A DNA stretch of 64,000 nt from Haemonchus contortus (GCA_000469685.2 LS997564.1:22912960-22976959); one strand, 5' to 3'. Positions 1 through 13,069 are shown, counted from the first letter of the stretch. Notes: generated by a model from the sequence alone, not told the origin. Translations and numbers: made by a program.

Positions 1-1418
1 AAATGTGCGAATAGAGCTGAAAATGAATGAAGCTCAACTACCTGTCGGCTGATCCCGAGCGCTAAACCAGAATATTACGGTGTATACCTCATAAGGTTAC
101 TTATAGTGCATTTTCCCAAAGAGGTCACATTAATCACGACAATATGGAAGGGAAAGCAATTCTAGAGGAGAACAAGAGGGGAAAGGAGAAAAATTCTTTT
201 CCACTCACCGCATCTCATTTATATACACACAGCGTTGGTATGAGCAACATCGCACATGGGAACAATCTGATAAAAATGTCAACATCCGCCGCTCGATCGC
301 GATACAGAGCTAATAAGTTAGAGACATACTAAGCCATATGAACAGCGTGATCCAGTCGATTATGGGAACCTTCCGGATTAATCAGATAAGGCATCAAAGA
401 GCCCTCAAAGAACAAGGTTAATCTCATGGTCCAACGAAATTTAAGTTATTGTGCAAAATAACTTATTGTGTAAGAAGAATACTGAACGATTCAGTATATT
501 GGGGGCGGTTGGTCTAGTGCACATCGGTGGGCTGTGGTTTTGCAAAAGAAGATTCGATGCAAAGCACGGCGAGTAAATGCTAGTTTTTCTCATTGCTTTT
601 GACAAATTAACTTTTTTAACAGCGGTCGAGTCGACGTTCGAAATGTTTAGCCGACGGTTTCGACTACTCCAAACTACCCTGCAGATGACTCCCACCCACG
701 CTGCTGAAGTTTTGCCGTCACTACTGGTTAGTAGGAATTTTTCTAAGAAGGACAACTTTCCAGCTTCATTTCCTAAACCAGGTGTTGCACAATTTGACTA
801 TTGGGTGGCGGAATCTGGCTGGACAGAGATGTGGAGAGGCTACCATTCACGATTCGAGAGCTGGACTGTTCTTACTCGCGTAGGGTTCCACATAAAGATG
901 TTTCGGCCTTCTTATCAGAGCGAACATGGAGCACAATCAGATTTTTTGACGAAAGGTACATTCAACAAGAACATGAATGATAAGATTCATGTATACGTGA
1001 GTCACTCTCTTTTTATGTTGCATCGTTTGCTCCGCCCTCTAGTGCCGTTCATCGTGACCACGGTCACGACACTTCGCCCGGGAGGGATGCCATAAAGAGA
1101 GCTCCTATTGCGAGGGACCCAACTTCTGACCGATTGTGCGACGCTCAGCCACACGAACATCAGTGTGTTTCCCTACGCATTTTCTATCATGCCGAAGAAA
1201 GAAGCGAACACTCCAGCCATCACATGAGGCATAACGCGAAAAATTTCGATTGGCTAGGACCACCATGGCCACAGGACATAAGTTCGACTTCTGCTGCGCA
1301 GAGTGTAATCATCCTTTCAATGATAAATGAATGACCAAAATCGACTACGATTTCTATCATTGTCTACGAAGAGGTTAAACAAACAATCTTTCCCGGTGGG
1401 AAAAGATAAAAAGATAAA

Positions 1419-1570
1419 CGATAAAGTTTTTGGCGTTAATCAATCCCGTCCGAGGGATGCGCCCCCGCATTCGACTTCCATTCAGAATCGTAGGGGCGTA
1501 ATGAGTGCGTATGTGACCTATTCACTGACTTACGGTGGCCAGCCGATACACAAGTCAGTGCTTTTGCAAT
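1419..1570 (-). repeat. tRNA-derived SINE, 3' part
   Basis: Minus-strand fragment of the dispersed SINE. It shows the tail (GATAAAGTTTTTGGCGTTAATC on this strand, split by a few changes) and the body motif CGACTTCCATTCAGAATCGTAG. It breaks off at 1570, before the tRNA-like head. Confidence 0.8.
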
Positions 1571-2299
1571 TGAAACAGATTTTGGGCTGACGCGTTCCAT
1601 CTCTACGATCGCTTAAAGTGGGGAAGACGTCACACTCAATTGCGAAGTGATGGGTTGATGAATTGCATTTCCCTTTCTCAACCGATCTGCTCACAATACA
1701 AAGTTGTGTACGCTCATCTCCGGTTCTTTCCGCGGGTTCTACAGCACTTGCCGACAATTGAGCAGTAGGGACAACTCCCGTTGCATTGGTTGTGTTACCC
1801 GGTACCATCGTTGATCCGTGAAGTAGTGGGCGTAGCTGATCCTCCACCACTTTGACTCATTTCATCCTTCTTCAGCTTTTTACTTAAATGCTGATACTTA
1901 CCCCTATTTTGAGAGTTGTTTTTCAGAACTGGCCATCTTGCGCTTCCGAGGTCTCTTTTTTACGAGACCGCGCCAGCGATAGAATGACCAAAGTCGTTTC
2001 ACAAATAGGTTTTTTTCTTTCAAAAAAATCCAGCGTCGTACGTGTTAACTCAGAGTGGTTTTACCGACACCTTTCATAGTTGCTTCCTGTCGTAATTCAT
2101 CTAAATAGTTGACGAGAAATGTTCGAGATGAGAGATTGAAGAACACATGACAAGTTTCGTCTACTACGGGATTTTCGTCTGCGGGTGTTTCACTGTCGCG
2201 TGCGTCGGGAGAGGTGTCGTCGTTGACTTCCATTTCGTCCTTATCCGCGGACGACATTCTTGAAAACGACTTCCGAGTTGTGGTGTTCAAAGTAATTGG

Positions 2300-3200
2300 A
2301 GCACTGATTACACACGGAAAGTTCTAAAAGTACGAAATACGACTTCAAATGATGCATGAACTAAGGTAAATATGATCCGGTAGAAGGATATTAGAAGCCA
2401 AAAGGCTAGAAGGAATGGTAGCAAGCAAGCAATCTTCGTCATTATTGCAATGGATCCAGAGCGTCTGTAAGCACTAAGTTTCGAAATTAGAGTAAATGTT
2501 ACGACGATTGCTATGAACAAACATATCGCTATTGCAAATGAATAGATAAAGTAATTTTCGATCACTTTAAGAAGATGCCAAAGATCGTGTAACCAAAATT
2601 CCGAGTTTTCGTCTGGTTCGCCTGCTGATTTTATGAGCTAAGAAAATGTGGGACGATGACGAAAGTAATTCGTAAATTTGAGGTGTCCCAGAAGTTCGAT
2701 TACGAGAGTGTTGCGTCCACACACGACTGTACAAGTTTCGTTTATCTGAGCTTTCGAATAGGAGAAACGAATAGCTGCTCCTTGCCTATTAGGATAGCAT
2801 GGAATAGCGAATGATTGTGAAGAACATTCTACTTGTGCGAGAACCTTATTGATGCTCGACCGGCAGGTAAAAATGGCTACCGCGCCTTCAAACATCCATA
2901 ACATATTTCCAAGGGAGAGACTAGTACCGAGCACGTGAACTGATCTACAACATTCCGAATACGAGCTTCAGATATATTGAGAGCTAATGACAATTTGACA
3001 GATGCTATTTGTGTTTGCAATTTTGGCCTATGTCCGGAACTTGAACTCTGTGCGAGTACGAAAATAGGGTATGTAAGAGGAAGAGATGATTGCAAGTTGA
3101 ACATTTCCTCGATACGATCGTCGGTACAGTAACAATTCACTTCATCTTGCGCAGACGTACAAGTACAAGTGTCTTTTACTGTACAGCTTTCTAAGTGGGT
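2300..3200 (-). pseudogene. Relic of a Phlebovirus-G2-like envelope gene (BEL/Pao-type retroelement)
   Basis: Three minus-strand open stretches (3140-2877, 2934-2638, 2565-2308) resemble the G2-like class II fusion glycoprotein carried by nematode BEL/Pao elements. The first has Cys-rich sequence with CYCTDD and CYGCL. The second has paired Cys motifs including IPCYP and NETCTVVC. The third has a long hydrophobic segment fitting a membrane anchor. The second and third share a frame and are divided by a stop at 2638-2640. The first is in another frame, so a frameshift lies near 2877-2934. No adjoining gag, protease, reverse transcriptase or LTR was recognised. The acidic minus-strand stretch 2290-2045 could be a tail, but this is unclear. 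Confidence 0.6.
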
Positions 3201-5545
3201 AATATTCGAGTTTGCGCAGGCGTATGTGAATTGTGTATTTGATACGATTATTGCTATGTTAGTATTTTTACGAATAAAGAGTTCAACAGAGGAAATGGAG
3301 GTACTGCCAAGCTTGTAACGGAGATACGGTCATCAAAAATCGTCTTTTGTACGCTCGGTTGGAGAGAGAGTGGATATTTACGCGTTTTTCCAGTGAAAAG
3401 AGAAATCCCAAGGCTTACGTTTACGGTTTCATACCAAGTAGGACATTAAAAACTTCATATGCCTCTACACTACACTTTTACACTTTTATACACTCCATGA
3501 GAAAGACATCCAGATGAGGGCATCCATAGGTGCACCCCCAAAAGCCATTCCAGCCACGATTCCGTACAGTACGTTATTCCTGGATAGGCACTAGATTCCT
3601 AAAGTTCGTTGACGAGGGTTGTGGCATTAACTGCTCCACATTTGCCCAGTACAACTCCCTTTAGTAGGGTATCTTTGCATAGTAGGAGTAACTTTTCGCT
3701 GGCTGTATGTGACGTAAGAGCGTGAGCCTAGAGAATGCTGAAACAGAATGTGAATGTTGATAGAGAGACGCCCTTATAGTCACTATGAAAAATGTTTTCG
3801 TTTGCGGAGACTTTGCGTTAAGCAATGCATGGGAAGAAGTATATGTTTTCGCGAAAAACACATGATATGTTGTAATGTTGGACGAAGCCTGTGAGGCTGA
3901 GCCTGTTCATAGCCGCTGAAATACCTTGTACCGATATTGCTTCTAGAATGGAATAGTTGCTAGCAACTAGAGGAGCCATTTTACTATTTCACTTTAGGGA
4001 ATATTCTGTGTACTCCGCATCCTCCAAAAAACTTAAGGCATCTTCAAAGGCCCAACGTGGCAGGGCTGGTGCCCCTGTTTCCCTCTTAGTCCTCATCCTC
4101 TTCCAATGACGTTCGGCATGAATGTCGCTTATGCGATGACCTAGGCGGATTCAGAGACGAGCATACAAAAGTGCATGTCACGGTGCCCTTCGCCTCTTGA
4201 AACCAGGAGAATCCTTCCCCGTGCGATTCTGTTCGGTCACTCATTTTGAAGAACTCATAATTGGGGTCCCAGATACGCATCTCGTCTTCTGCCAATTCAA
4301 TTAATCGTGGTCGCATGTCCTCTGAGAAGAATGCCATGTTTTGAAAATATTGTTTGTTGTTTCAAGATGTTTGTTCATGTTCAGTGTTCAGTGTTCGAAT
4401 TCTGCATTATTTCGAGTAAAAAACTTGAAAAAGTAACAACAGGCATGCAAATTTCCTAGCAAGTTAGAAGTTAGAAAGTGCCGTATAATCGATCAGCAAA
4501 GGAAATTCGACAGAGACGACAACTTTCATTTACCTGCAACACCCACAATTTACAGTATCAATAGCAATAGCACAATCAGTGAAATTTATTCCATTCAATC
4601 TCACACCCGTCATCCACATCCCATATCAAAGAAGAATAACAAAAAAATTCATTATGTGTCCAGTCACTTACAATGAACAAAGAACAAAAGAAAGATCTGA
4701 CCATACAATGAATAAAGAGCAAAAATATTAAGAGCTGAATCCACTTAAATGAAGAGCAAAAAAACTTTCGCGCTCCTGAGGTTTTCTGCTCCTGCCCATA
4801 ACACCTCCAATAATATTAAAGCCTGAAAGTGGAGTAATCACGAAGGCAGAAAAGTACCTGTCGCACTCATTATCAACGGCGAATAATAACAGCACTGGCC
4901 ATTTGCTTTAAAACACGGTCACGTGTTGTCTACTGCTATTCAGAGAAAAAAACAAAAAGCGGAAAGGCAAGAAACGACAAAAAAGTACAGAAAAAAGCAA
5001 AAAGAGGCAACAGAAAGGCGGCAAAAATAAGCCGAAGGCAACAATTTCAAAAGAAAAGTGCGGTTTCAGTGTCACTGCTCTGAGTGCAACATCTGGTTCA
5101 CCCAAGACTTTATCGACTTTCGGAATCTTTCTCGTTTTTTCTAAACTCCAATCCAGACCCAATCCAACCCCTGCACCTTCAATAAGTTTTACGTAATGTC
5201 AAACTAATCACCATCACAGTTAACAAATTTATCATATGATGAAGAACTAGGCTCATCAGCAGACACTTTGCAACTTTTCAGTCCAACGCTCTGAGCTGGA
5301 AAAACACTGAAACATAGAATTGTACGAGAGGTAGCAGGTATAGACGAGCATTACTAGTCGTTTGATCACGAAAATAGAATAAAAATAAACGGAAGTAATA
5401 TGCAAAAGCATTGCAAAGCAAGAAGTACAGAAAAAACGGCGGTCGAAATTCAATGTGCTAGAAACACTAGTCATCGCAGATTTGCTGCTGTATCGATTGG
5501 TACCCAGTGCTGTCAACATAGGAGCTAACGGGGTATGGGTACATT
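3201..5545. other. No gene recognised
   Basis: AT-rich DNA without splice-consistent coding sequence. The short minus-strand frame 4337-4086 is acidic and then Cys/His-rich at its end, but it matched nothing I know. A-rich stretches occur near 4910-5010. Confidence 0.5.
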
Positions 5546-5806
5546 CACCCAGAACTGGATGGACACGGCAAACCGCGCGGCGAAGTTCGTGGTGATTAGA
5601 ACGACTTCGGCGCCTATCTTTAGGGCACGGGTTTCAAGTAGATTGCATAAGTAGGGCCAGCTGATGCTACATATCTATCCCAATTCAAATTTGTGCCCGA
5701 ATCCGATTTGGATAGATTTGGATCGATAGGAATCCGGTTTGCCAGAATCGTTTTTATCACCACGAATTTCGCCGCGCGGTTTGCCGCGTCCATCCAGTTC
5801 TGGGCG
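5546..5806. repeat. Small fold-back element
   Basis: Inverted arms at about 5546-5605 and 5745-5806 match over roughly 60 bp. Both contain CCCAGAACTGGATGGAC and the GC-rich GGCAAACCGCGCGGCGAA. They flank about 140 bp of unrelated AT-richer sequence. This is consistent with a MITE or fold-back element. No coding capacity was seen and no clear target duplication was identified. Confidence 0.65.
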
Positions 5807-7998
5807 GATGTTCCGTCCCCCGGGCTAACGTCGCCGTCGCATCATCGCTCCCTCGTGCACACGCATGTTGAACTCTGAAAGTAGCTATTCGAAAAATTTA
5901 TAACGTGATTTTTCCGCCTCAACCGTCTGAATCATCACGTTTCACAAGGAGCAGCGTGCACCAGAGCAAGGACGAAAGATGGAGGTCGTGATTACCTCAC
6001 CACCAGAACGAACGTCGGCTCGTCGATCGGGGAATTCCTCCTGGACCTTGAGCGGACCAAGTCAGCTGTGACTCTCTTTTATCACCCTCTTTCATTAGCG
6101 CCTCTAGACGTTTTAAGCACATTTAGAGACCTTGGCTGGAGAACCATAGAACATAATTGAGAACATGGAGCTCATAGCAATGAAAGGGCACAACAGTTTT
6201 CTCAACAACTCATCACCGAGCGCCAAACTCCACGAATTGTAACGGGATGGGAAAAGCGGCCTTGTGATTCCGAAATAGTTTGGAAAATACAATAATGGGC
6301 CTATGCACAACGCCCAGGGCAGGGAAGGGGAGAGTCTCCGCAAGAATATGTTTGCGGAGGGCGCCAACGTTCAACTGGTGTTTTTGCCTTACTCCTATGT
6401 GAAGATAGTTGCAATAGAGCAAAGTTTTCCCTATAAACAGGTGAAGAATGGACAGCCCTCGAAAATCATGAGACGTTCGTCTCTGCGATCTTACCTTAGG
6501 GAGAGTTCAGAGAAGCGTGATTGCCTTCACTCCCCACCCTGATAGGGGATGCCTCCCTAGCCAGGGCGGAGGATGAATCTATCCCTGGATTCGTGCTGGG
6601 GCGCCGATGGTCATTTAGACCGTTAGCTTACTATTATTCTTCTGAACACTTATTCCCCTAATCCCTGCTACCAATTCATCGAGTATAGTTCGATCCTGGT
6701 GTAACTTGAGAATGAAGCCAGAATTTTTCTGTCAGTAGCTAGTATGTAGTTTTTTGACTGTATACTACGACTTCGACGATTTGTATATTATTTCTTTTCC
6801 TATTACATTTTATTCTTTACCCACCGGCTATTCCTGTCATGGTATGGGGGTGGCGACATGGCGCTGTATTACGCGTAGTATTAATTTATTTTATGTTTCA
6901 GTTTTGCTCTTATCTCTCGAATTTGATCCAAAAATGAGTGCTGTCAGGTATTGCAGTTATAATCGTGCACCTTTTACTCGCTTTGCTCTTTTTTTAATGA
7001 GCCCTGCCTTGAAAACATGTGCGAACCTTTGCACGGAAGGGCCACTTCTCGTCTAGGTGCGAAACCCTGTTGTTCATTATGCTGTCCACATCTTTCATGA
7101 GCGCATAAAATATGAAGTGTTGAAGGTGTACTATGATAGCAATAGTGAGAAAGCTCGGCGTTTAGAGCGAAAAAACATGTTTTCGAATATGAATTATGTG
7201 TATATCATGTGTAAAGGTTGAAATAGACGCTGCAACGGACTGAAAAGCTTCGATGCGGTGACTTGGAGAAAAGTATATCTACCAAATGTACATCAGTGCT
7301 AGTGACGAGGAATTAATTTCAGGAGAGGCGAAGCCGAGGGCTGCGGCGCTGGGGTGGGTGCATAAAGGAAGGTTGCGTATGTGCGTATGTATTTGAAGTA
7401 TGACCTAGGACGGCGCAGAAATGTAAAGGTTGAAGAATGGAAGAAGTGGCACGTATCGAATAAGTGATCCTGAATGGATTTTTGGTAATATGGTCTTGCG
7501 ACCTCTTTTGATGTTGCTGCACTCAGCCCCAAATCTCTGAAAACCCTGTAAAAGGCGTGAAATAGCCCAACTCTTGAGTCAAATGGTATTTAATGACTAT
7601 TTAACATCTAGTAACCACAATATGAACTATTTATCTTATATCTGGTATGCAAATTTTATTCGTTGGAAGCTATTTTTTTCTAAATGGTTCACCGTCTTGA
7701 TGTGCTCTTCATCTGTCAACTTTTTTCACACTTAATTACGACTTGGGAGCAACGTGGTGATATTTAATTTTCGCATTTGATTAAGTACTGTACTCTGTAC
7801 TAACAAGGGAAGGATAATTGGTCGCAGTGGCCATTCAAGATGAGATGTATATCCCCCTAGGTGGTTTCGAACGCTGATCTCAAATCTGTGTTCAAAATCT
7901 GCGAAACGATTCTGGGAACAAAGTTATGGGACCGATGCCACCCTGTGTTATACCACTGTACCGAACGGATCACGGAGCCGAGCAAAGCTGTTGAATGT

Positions 7999-8068
7999 GG
8001 ATCGGTGGCCTAGCGGATAGTGTGGTGGATTGATAGGCATAACGTTGAGGTTCGTTTCCTTGATGCAT
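7999..8068 (+). other. tRNA-like module in the left arm of fold-back 1
   Basis: An A-box-like TGGCCTAGCGG is followed about 35 bases later by the B-box-like GGTTCGTTTCC and a T-arm-like stem closing on CTTGATGC. The mirrored copy has the better B box. No convincing anticodon arm or acceptor pairing was found, so this is a tRNA-derived or Pol III promoter-like sequence, not a functional tRNA gene. Confidence 0.5.
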
Positions 8069-9562
8069 ACGTTCGTTTTGCTTTTTCATAAAATGTGTTC
8101 TAAACGCTTGCAAAACGTTTTTGAGTACAATATTGGGCATCTACAGGGCTCTCTCACAATTTCGGACTCCGGGAAATAGTAATCTAATGAAAAATTTTTT
8201 ACCACTATCGACCGATTACATACGCCTCTCTACCCCGAAATCCGCCTCTCTACCCCGAAATCAAGATGGTGTTTCGAAATCTTCGGCAGCTCCCTGTACT
8301 TACGGTAGGTCGCAGCGGTCGACTGCGGTCGAATGATTCATCCAACCAGAGCCCTCTTTGGAAGGGATACGGTCCAAACATACTAGGAATACTGTCCGCG
8401 CCTTCCAAGAGGTGGTACAAGTTATTCGGCATTGTTGAAAAAGTACTGTAGAGCAATAGTTTATTGCTTTGTGTGCACATATGATTATCCGCTCACTCTT
8501 GAATAAACGTCCTTTCAAGGAGCCCTTCCATAAAGTCAAAGTGGTGGTGCGGTGGGACATGTTACCACAGCTGTTCTCAAAACGCCGAATCCACCTATGA
8601 ATTGTTTTGAGTTTTCTCCCTATGGGCCTTCATTGTTGATTTGAAGCGGTATCCAGTGGAAATGGCTCTCGTGTAATGGGAATATTATATAGATTTTATG
8701 TTAGCTCGTCTTTCTAACTGATCCGCTAATCTCCATAGGTAGGTAGATAGACCCGCTTGTTTTGCACCTGATAGTCGCGACCACATGAGACATCGTAAGT
8801 TGTCAAAAATAGACTAATTCGAAAGCTCATGTCCTCTTAATTTCCGTGGACGGCACTCTGTCGTGAAGATAGAAAACGTGTTCCTCATGCTCGAGGGAGT
8901 ACAGCTTCTTTTGACAATCCAACTATAGAGAGCTTTGAGCTCTTCACCAGCGCCGTAAAATTGGAGCTCATGGGTCAGATCAAAAACTTAAAGGCTACGT
9001 TCTACATTGGAACCTCTATATCCCCACAGACGTAGGGGTTTCATTAGAGTTTCATTCATTACGGGTCCATAGCCGCTGTCCTCATCAGGCAACTGCATAG
9101 GATCACTGTGATCGCCTCTAACGGACTCGACTTACTCGCAAAGGATAACAGGCTGGTTTTCAAAAAGTCGATAAGCACTGTTCGAAAACTATTCATTACC
9201 GCATCATCCTAGAAAGGGTCTACGTCATGCCACATGAACGAAAGTCCTCCATCAAATATGATGACACCACATTCGTTCGGAGGATTCGTTGGTAACGTGT
9301 TGAAGTACGTTTGATCCGATGAATCGCTAGAAACCTTTCTTCTTGAAGCCTCTTAAGCTCATTTTGAGTGAATATTTAGAATTCCTCTTTTGCTCGAATG
9401 TAGCTCCACTCTCATTCGGCCGGCGAGGGGCAAAAAAGACTTCCCTCGAAATACCTTCTCAGTGTTCTCAAGTTGTGAGAGAGCCATGTAGATGCCCAAC
9501 ATTGTACTCAAAAACGTTTTGCAAGCATTTAGAACACATTTTATGAAAAAGCAAAACGAACG

Positions 9563-9633
9563 TATGCATCAAGGAATCGAACCTTGATGTTATGCCTATC
9601 AATCCACCACACTATCCGCTAGGCCACCGATGC
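9563..9633 (-). other. tRNA-like module in the right arm of fold-back 1
   Basis: Minus-strand copy of the module in the left arm. Read on its own strand, it has TGGCCTAGCGG and a canonical GGTTCGATTCC within a perfect 5 bp T-stem (CAAGG/CCTTG) and a 7-base loop. It faces the element centre. Confidence 0.55.
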
Positions 9634-10502
9634 ACATTCAACAGCTTTGCTCGGCTCGGTGATCCGTTCGGTACAGTGGTATAACACAGGGAGGCATCGG
9701 TCCCGTAACTTTGTTCCCAGAATCGTTTCGCAGATTCGGAACACAGATTTGAGATCAGCGTTCGAAACCACCTAGGGGGATATACATCTCATCTTGGATG
9801 GCCACTGCGACCAAGTATCCTTCCCTTGTAAGGTGCGCGATGACTAGATGCGCGTTCCCATGGTTCCACAGCCTTCCAAGTGCATTTCATAGAACACCCC
9901 AACCATTTGCTACTTCCTTGAGCGCTCTCAGGGTATCATTCCCTCCACTTTGTTAGAGGGCTTTCCCGGGGCAAATATCCACACTCTCTCCAAATTCCGG
10001 TTCATTTACTCGAAAAAAACACGATTTTCGAATACCAATATAACATTGGCCAGACGGTAGTGGAGGCGTAAAGTACTGCGCTCCCGCGTCACTTATCTGA
10101 CCCACGGCAAAACAAATATTTCCTTGGAGAAACTCTCCCCTTTCTTAACCTGGATGTTATCCATACGACCCAATATGGCTCAATTACCTGCAGGGGGAGC
10201 GTTGTGAACCACGTCAATGTGAAGTCGTTAAAGTGGAGGTTTCTTAGTCGCTCTTTCCCGCTCAAAGTTATCGGTTTTTGAGTGAAGCGGACGCCATCGT
10301 GTCTAACCAGGGAGAGGTAGTCTACTTATCTTGGAACTTTGAATTGAGACCCAGATGAGTCGATAGAGTTTTGAATGCTGTTTACGAAAATGGAAATTAA
10401 AACTGCAAAATGGTTCTCCTTAAAAAGTTATGGGGGCCCGAATTTTGCTCGACAGTAGTATCAATTGGATATGCGAACTCGTCGCTTCGATATCAAGTGC
10501 TC

Positions 10503-10567
10503 ACGTGGCCTCGTGGTAGTGGTCTCGCTTCATAGGCGTAAGTTGAGGGTTTGCTTCCCGCCATTGT
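10503..10567 (+). other. tRNA-like module in the left arm of fold-back 2
   Basis: TGGCCTCGTGGTAGTGG resembles a D-arm and A box. It is followed by TCTCGCTTCATAGGCG and a degenerate B box, GGGTTTGCTTCCC. The order and spacing are tRNA-like. It points toward the element centre. Confidence 0.45.
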
Positions 10568-11078
10568 CCGCATTTTTGCAAAGTGTTTTTTTCATTTCAT
10601 CAAGGGCTCCCTAAACGTTTTCTGACATTTTTTCAGAGAACACCTCATTTCTGCTTTTATATTGTCTTGTCGCCCCTATTCAAGGAAAGTGGTGCTACAC
10701 GTTAATAGTATGACTTTTTTATTTTGAAATTCAAGGAAAATTCAACAAAACGTTACCAGAGATGTGTAAGATGCCTGCAAGAAACTCAACATTGATGGAA
10801 AAACTTTAAAAAATGCGTGAAGCACACATGTTCTTCACGAACTGCGCACCTTATGCATGCTGATTCTCTGCATCCGGTGACAAAACAATCAATCGTCTCA
10901 AGACTGAGCGGGATACAACAGGATTGATCAGCATTTCGAATTCCTTGAATTTTAAAATAAAAAGAGTCATAATGTTAACGTGCAGAACCACTTTCCTTGA
11001 ATAGGGGCGACTAGAGAAAATGAAAGCAGAAATGAGGTGTTTACCGAAAAATGTCAGAAGAATGAAAAAACACTTTGC

Positions 11079-11148
11079 AGATGGCAGGGATCAAAACCTC
11101 ATCTTACGCCTATGAAGCGAGACCACTACCACGAAGCCACGCGGCCAC
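11079..11148 (-). other. tRNA-like module in the right arm of fold-back 2
   Basis: Inverted partner of the left-arm module. On the minus strand it reads GGCTTCGTGGTAGTGG, then GAGGTTTTGATCCCTGCC, a B-box-like segment with an extra T. It is also oriented toward the element centre. Confidence 0.45.
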
Positions 11149-12279
11149 TTGATATCGAAGCGACGAGTTCGCATATCGAATTGATACTACTGTTGAGCAA
11201 ATTCGGGCCCCCATAACTTTCTAATGAGAACCATTTTGCAGTTTTAATTTCCATTTTCGTAAACAGCATTCAAAACACTATCGATTCATCTGGGTCTCCA
11301 TTCAAAGTTCCAAGATAAGTAGACTACCCCTCCTTGGTAAGACAAAATGATATCTGATGAATAATCAGAAGAGAGCATCGGAACAAGACTTCAGTATTTC
11401 CACCAGCATGTTCTCCAAGCACACGTCTTTGTCAATTTCCGAGCAGATATCGATGAAAAGAAGAACGTCTTACCATTACACGTGACTTCCTCCCTGAACC
11501 ATCATTTTATGTTCTATTCTGATCTTATCCCATGTTACTAGTTGGGCTCTGCACACTGACGCGTGCGTTTTGATCTGAGCTAAACCCTTCGAGAATCAGC
11601 CTATAGGCTGTGGTGGTTTGTAAAATTATGCAAGAAGTTCGGGCCTCGTGTCCAATCCTGCTGAAAGTTTCGGCTGACCTTCTTCGCGTTCATATTGGTC
11701 CAAGAGATCACCGCATCCTCCACCTCAGAACCACATAACTCGATTTTTTATTGCCTCACACTTCATGTGGGCCACCATGTATATTATAAGTGCCTTCAGA
11801 AGAAGCCGCTGAGGCAGTTTGAACGTCTTTTGAAGATAGCAGTTCTGACTTAGGATCGGTGTGATGATCGCCATCGTGAAAGATTTTAATTTGAGTCATT
11901 TTTCTGCTGATTTTTTCTAATGACTTGTACATGTTGTGGTGATTGTATACATTGTGGTGATGGCATGCATCGAATATCAATCGAAACGAGGATTCAGTAC
12001 GGACACTCGGCTCTTACAGTAAACCCCTGGTTTACCCACCACCCACCCCGTGTCCTTGCCCAAGGCCCCTTTTCGACGTGTCGTATATGACGGGTGAGAA
12101 TTTGCGTGTTAAAAGGGGTTACGCGCGCCAGATTGTTGTAGGAGCCGGGTGCCGTACTCAATTTTCGTTTCTGGTCGAATATCGATATTGTGGTGATGCT
12201 CTCACAGAATTGGGTAAAGGGAGTCGCAGATGTACAGTCAATATTGCTTATTTTACAGTCGTTCCGACCATGAGAGAAG

Positions 12280-12425
12280 AAAATTTGTTCGATTCCCGGC
12301 TCGATATCAACCGAGCCTTCCATTCCTCCTGAATCGGTTCACTGGTACCAGACTCGTCTAGGAGGATAAAAGCGCTGACCTGTACATCGACTGGCCACCG
12401 CAAGTCACTATATAGGATGCATAAC
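12280..12425 (+). repeat. tRNA-derived SINE, truncated copy
   Basis: The homology starts at the B box (GTTCGATTCCCGGC) and runs through the body motifs GGTACCAGACTCGTCTAGG and TACATCGACTGGCCACCGCA. The A box and the 3' tail are absent. Confidence 0.75.
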
Positions 12426-13069
12426 ACGCTTTTTTTCAAGCTATTAAAGTGCGCATTCTTGCGAATAGCGCTGGCATCAATCTACAGTACGGAGCGGACA
12501 AAAGATGGCAGCAATTTTGATGAGCACGATTGTGGCTGAGTCCGAACACTTTTGAAAAAAATGTTAAAAGCATCCTGAGTATTTTTATTTTTTTTTGTAT
12601 AAGTGTACAAGAGTATAAGTATATTGTAAGTGTATCTGTCATTGAGAAGTTTATTGGTTGACCGGATGTCACATCGAAGATACTTCATCTCATTAAATAT
12701 GAAACATTAAATATAACAGGAGAGGGACATAACATTATGCTGTTCGCTAAAGTTTTAAAAAAAGTGAGGAATCTAAGGTGACCATTCCGTTGAAATCATG
12801 GCTGTTTCCAAGCCAAAATGTATGTCGAAATTACTATGGGGGGGAGGGTTTCAATTAAGAGGTTAGTCTTGAGTCTTGAGTCGATGGAAGAGGAGGTCAT
12901 GGCATTTGCTGTGAACCAGCGTTCGCCCAGCAATCTGGCATACAAAAAAGTGTTCCGAACATTGGAAGCCATTAAAATTTCATTCTTCAATGGTTTCCAA
13001 TGCTCAACGCGCTGAGCGTAGCCGGCTACACTGCTCATGATTTCAATTGAACATTTATCTTCTATAAAA

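Larger units (their letters stand above)
7801..9831. mobile_element. Fold-back element 1 with tRNA-like modules in both arms
   Basis: The left arm (7801-8160) and right arm (9473-9831) are inverted copies over about 360 bp and differ at only a modest number of positions by eye. The 1.3 kb centre (8161-9472) has no intact transposase that I could recognise; it contains a 20 bp tandem duplication near 8223-8262. Each arm holds a tRNA-like module oriented toward the centre. The long near-identical arms suggest fairly recent activity or arm homogenisation. The element family is not recognised. Confidence 0.8.
10300..11343. mobile_element. Fold-back element 2 with tRNA-like modules in both arms
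   Basis: The left arm (about 10300-10738) is matched in inverted orientation by 10941-11343. The right arm lacks about 40 bases present in the left one near 10595-10615 and elsewhere. The arms are joined by about 200 bp of unique sequence. Arm landmarks include TAGTCTACTTATCTTGG at the tips, TATGGGGGCCCGAATT, and CCCCTATTCAAGGAAAGTGG near the centre. It is unrelated in sequence to fold-back 1 but built the same way. No coding sequence was seen. Confidence 0.8.

Noticed and set aside
577..1095. 172-codon plus-strand frame, with a 104-codon minus-strand frame opposite its start
   Set aside because: No recognisable domain, no signal or splice context, and both strands open over the same stretch; most likely chance.
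4086..4337. 83-codon minus-strand frame with acidic and Cys/His residues
   Set aside because: Composition is mildly protein-like, but there is no recognised family, no neighbouring exon and no supporting motif.
7999..8068. Functional tRNA gene
   Set aside because: Boxes are present, but the acceptor stem and anticodon arm do not pair convincingly, and the sequence lies in a repeat arm.
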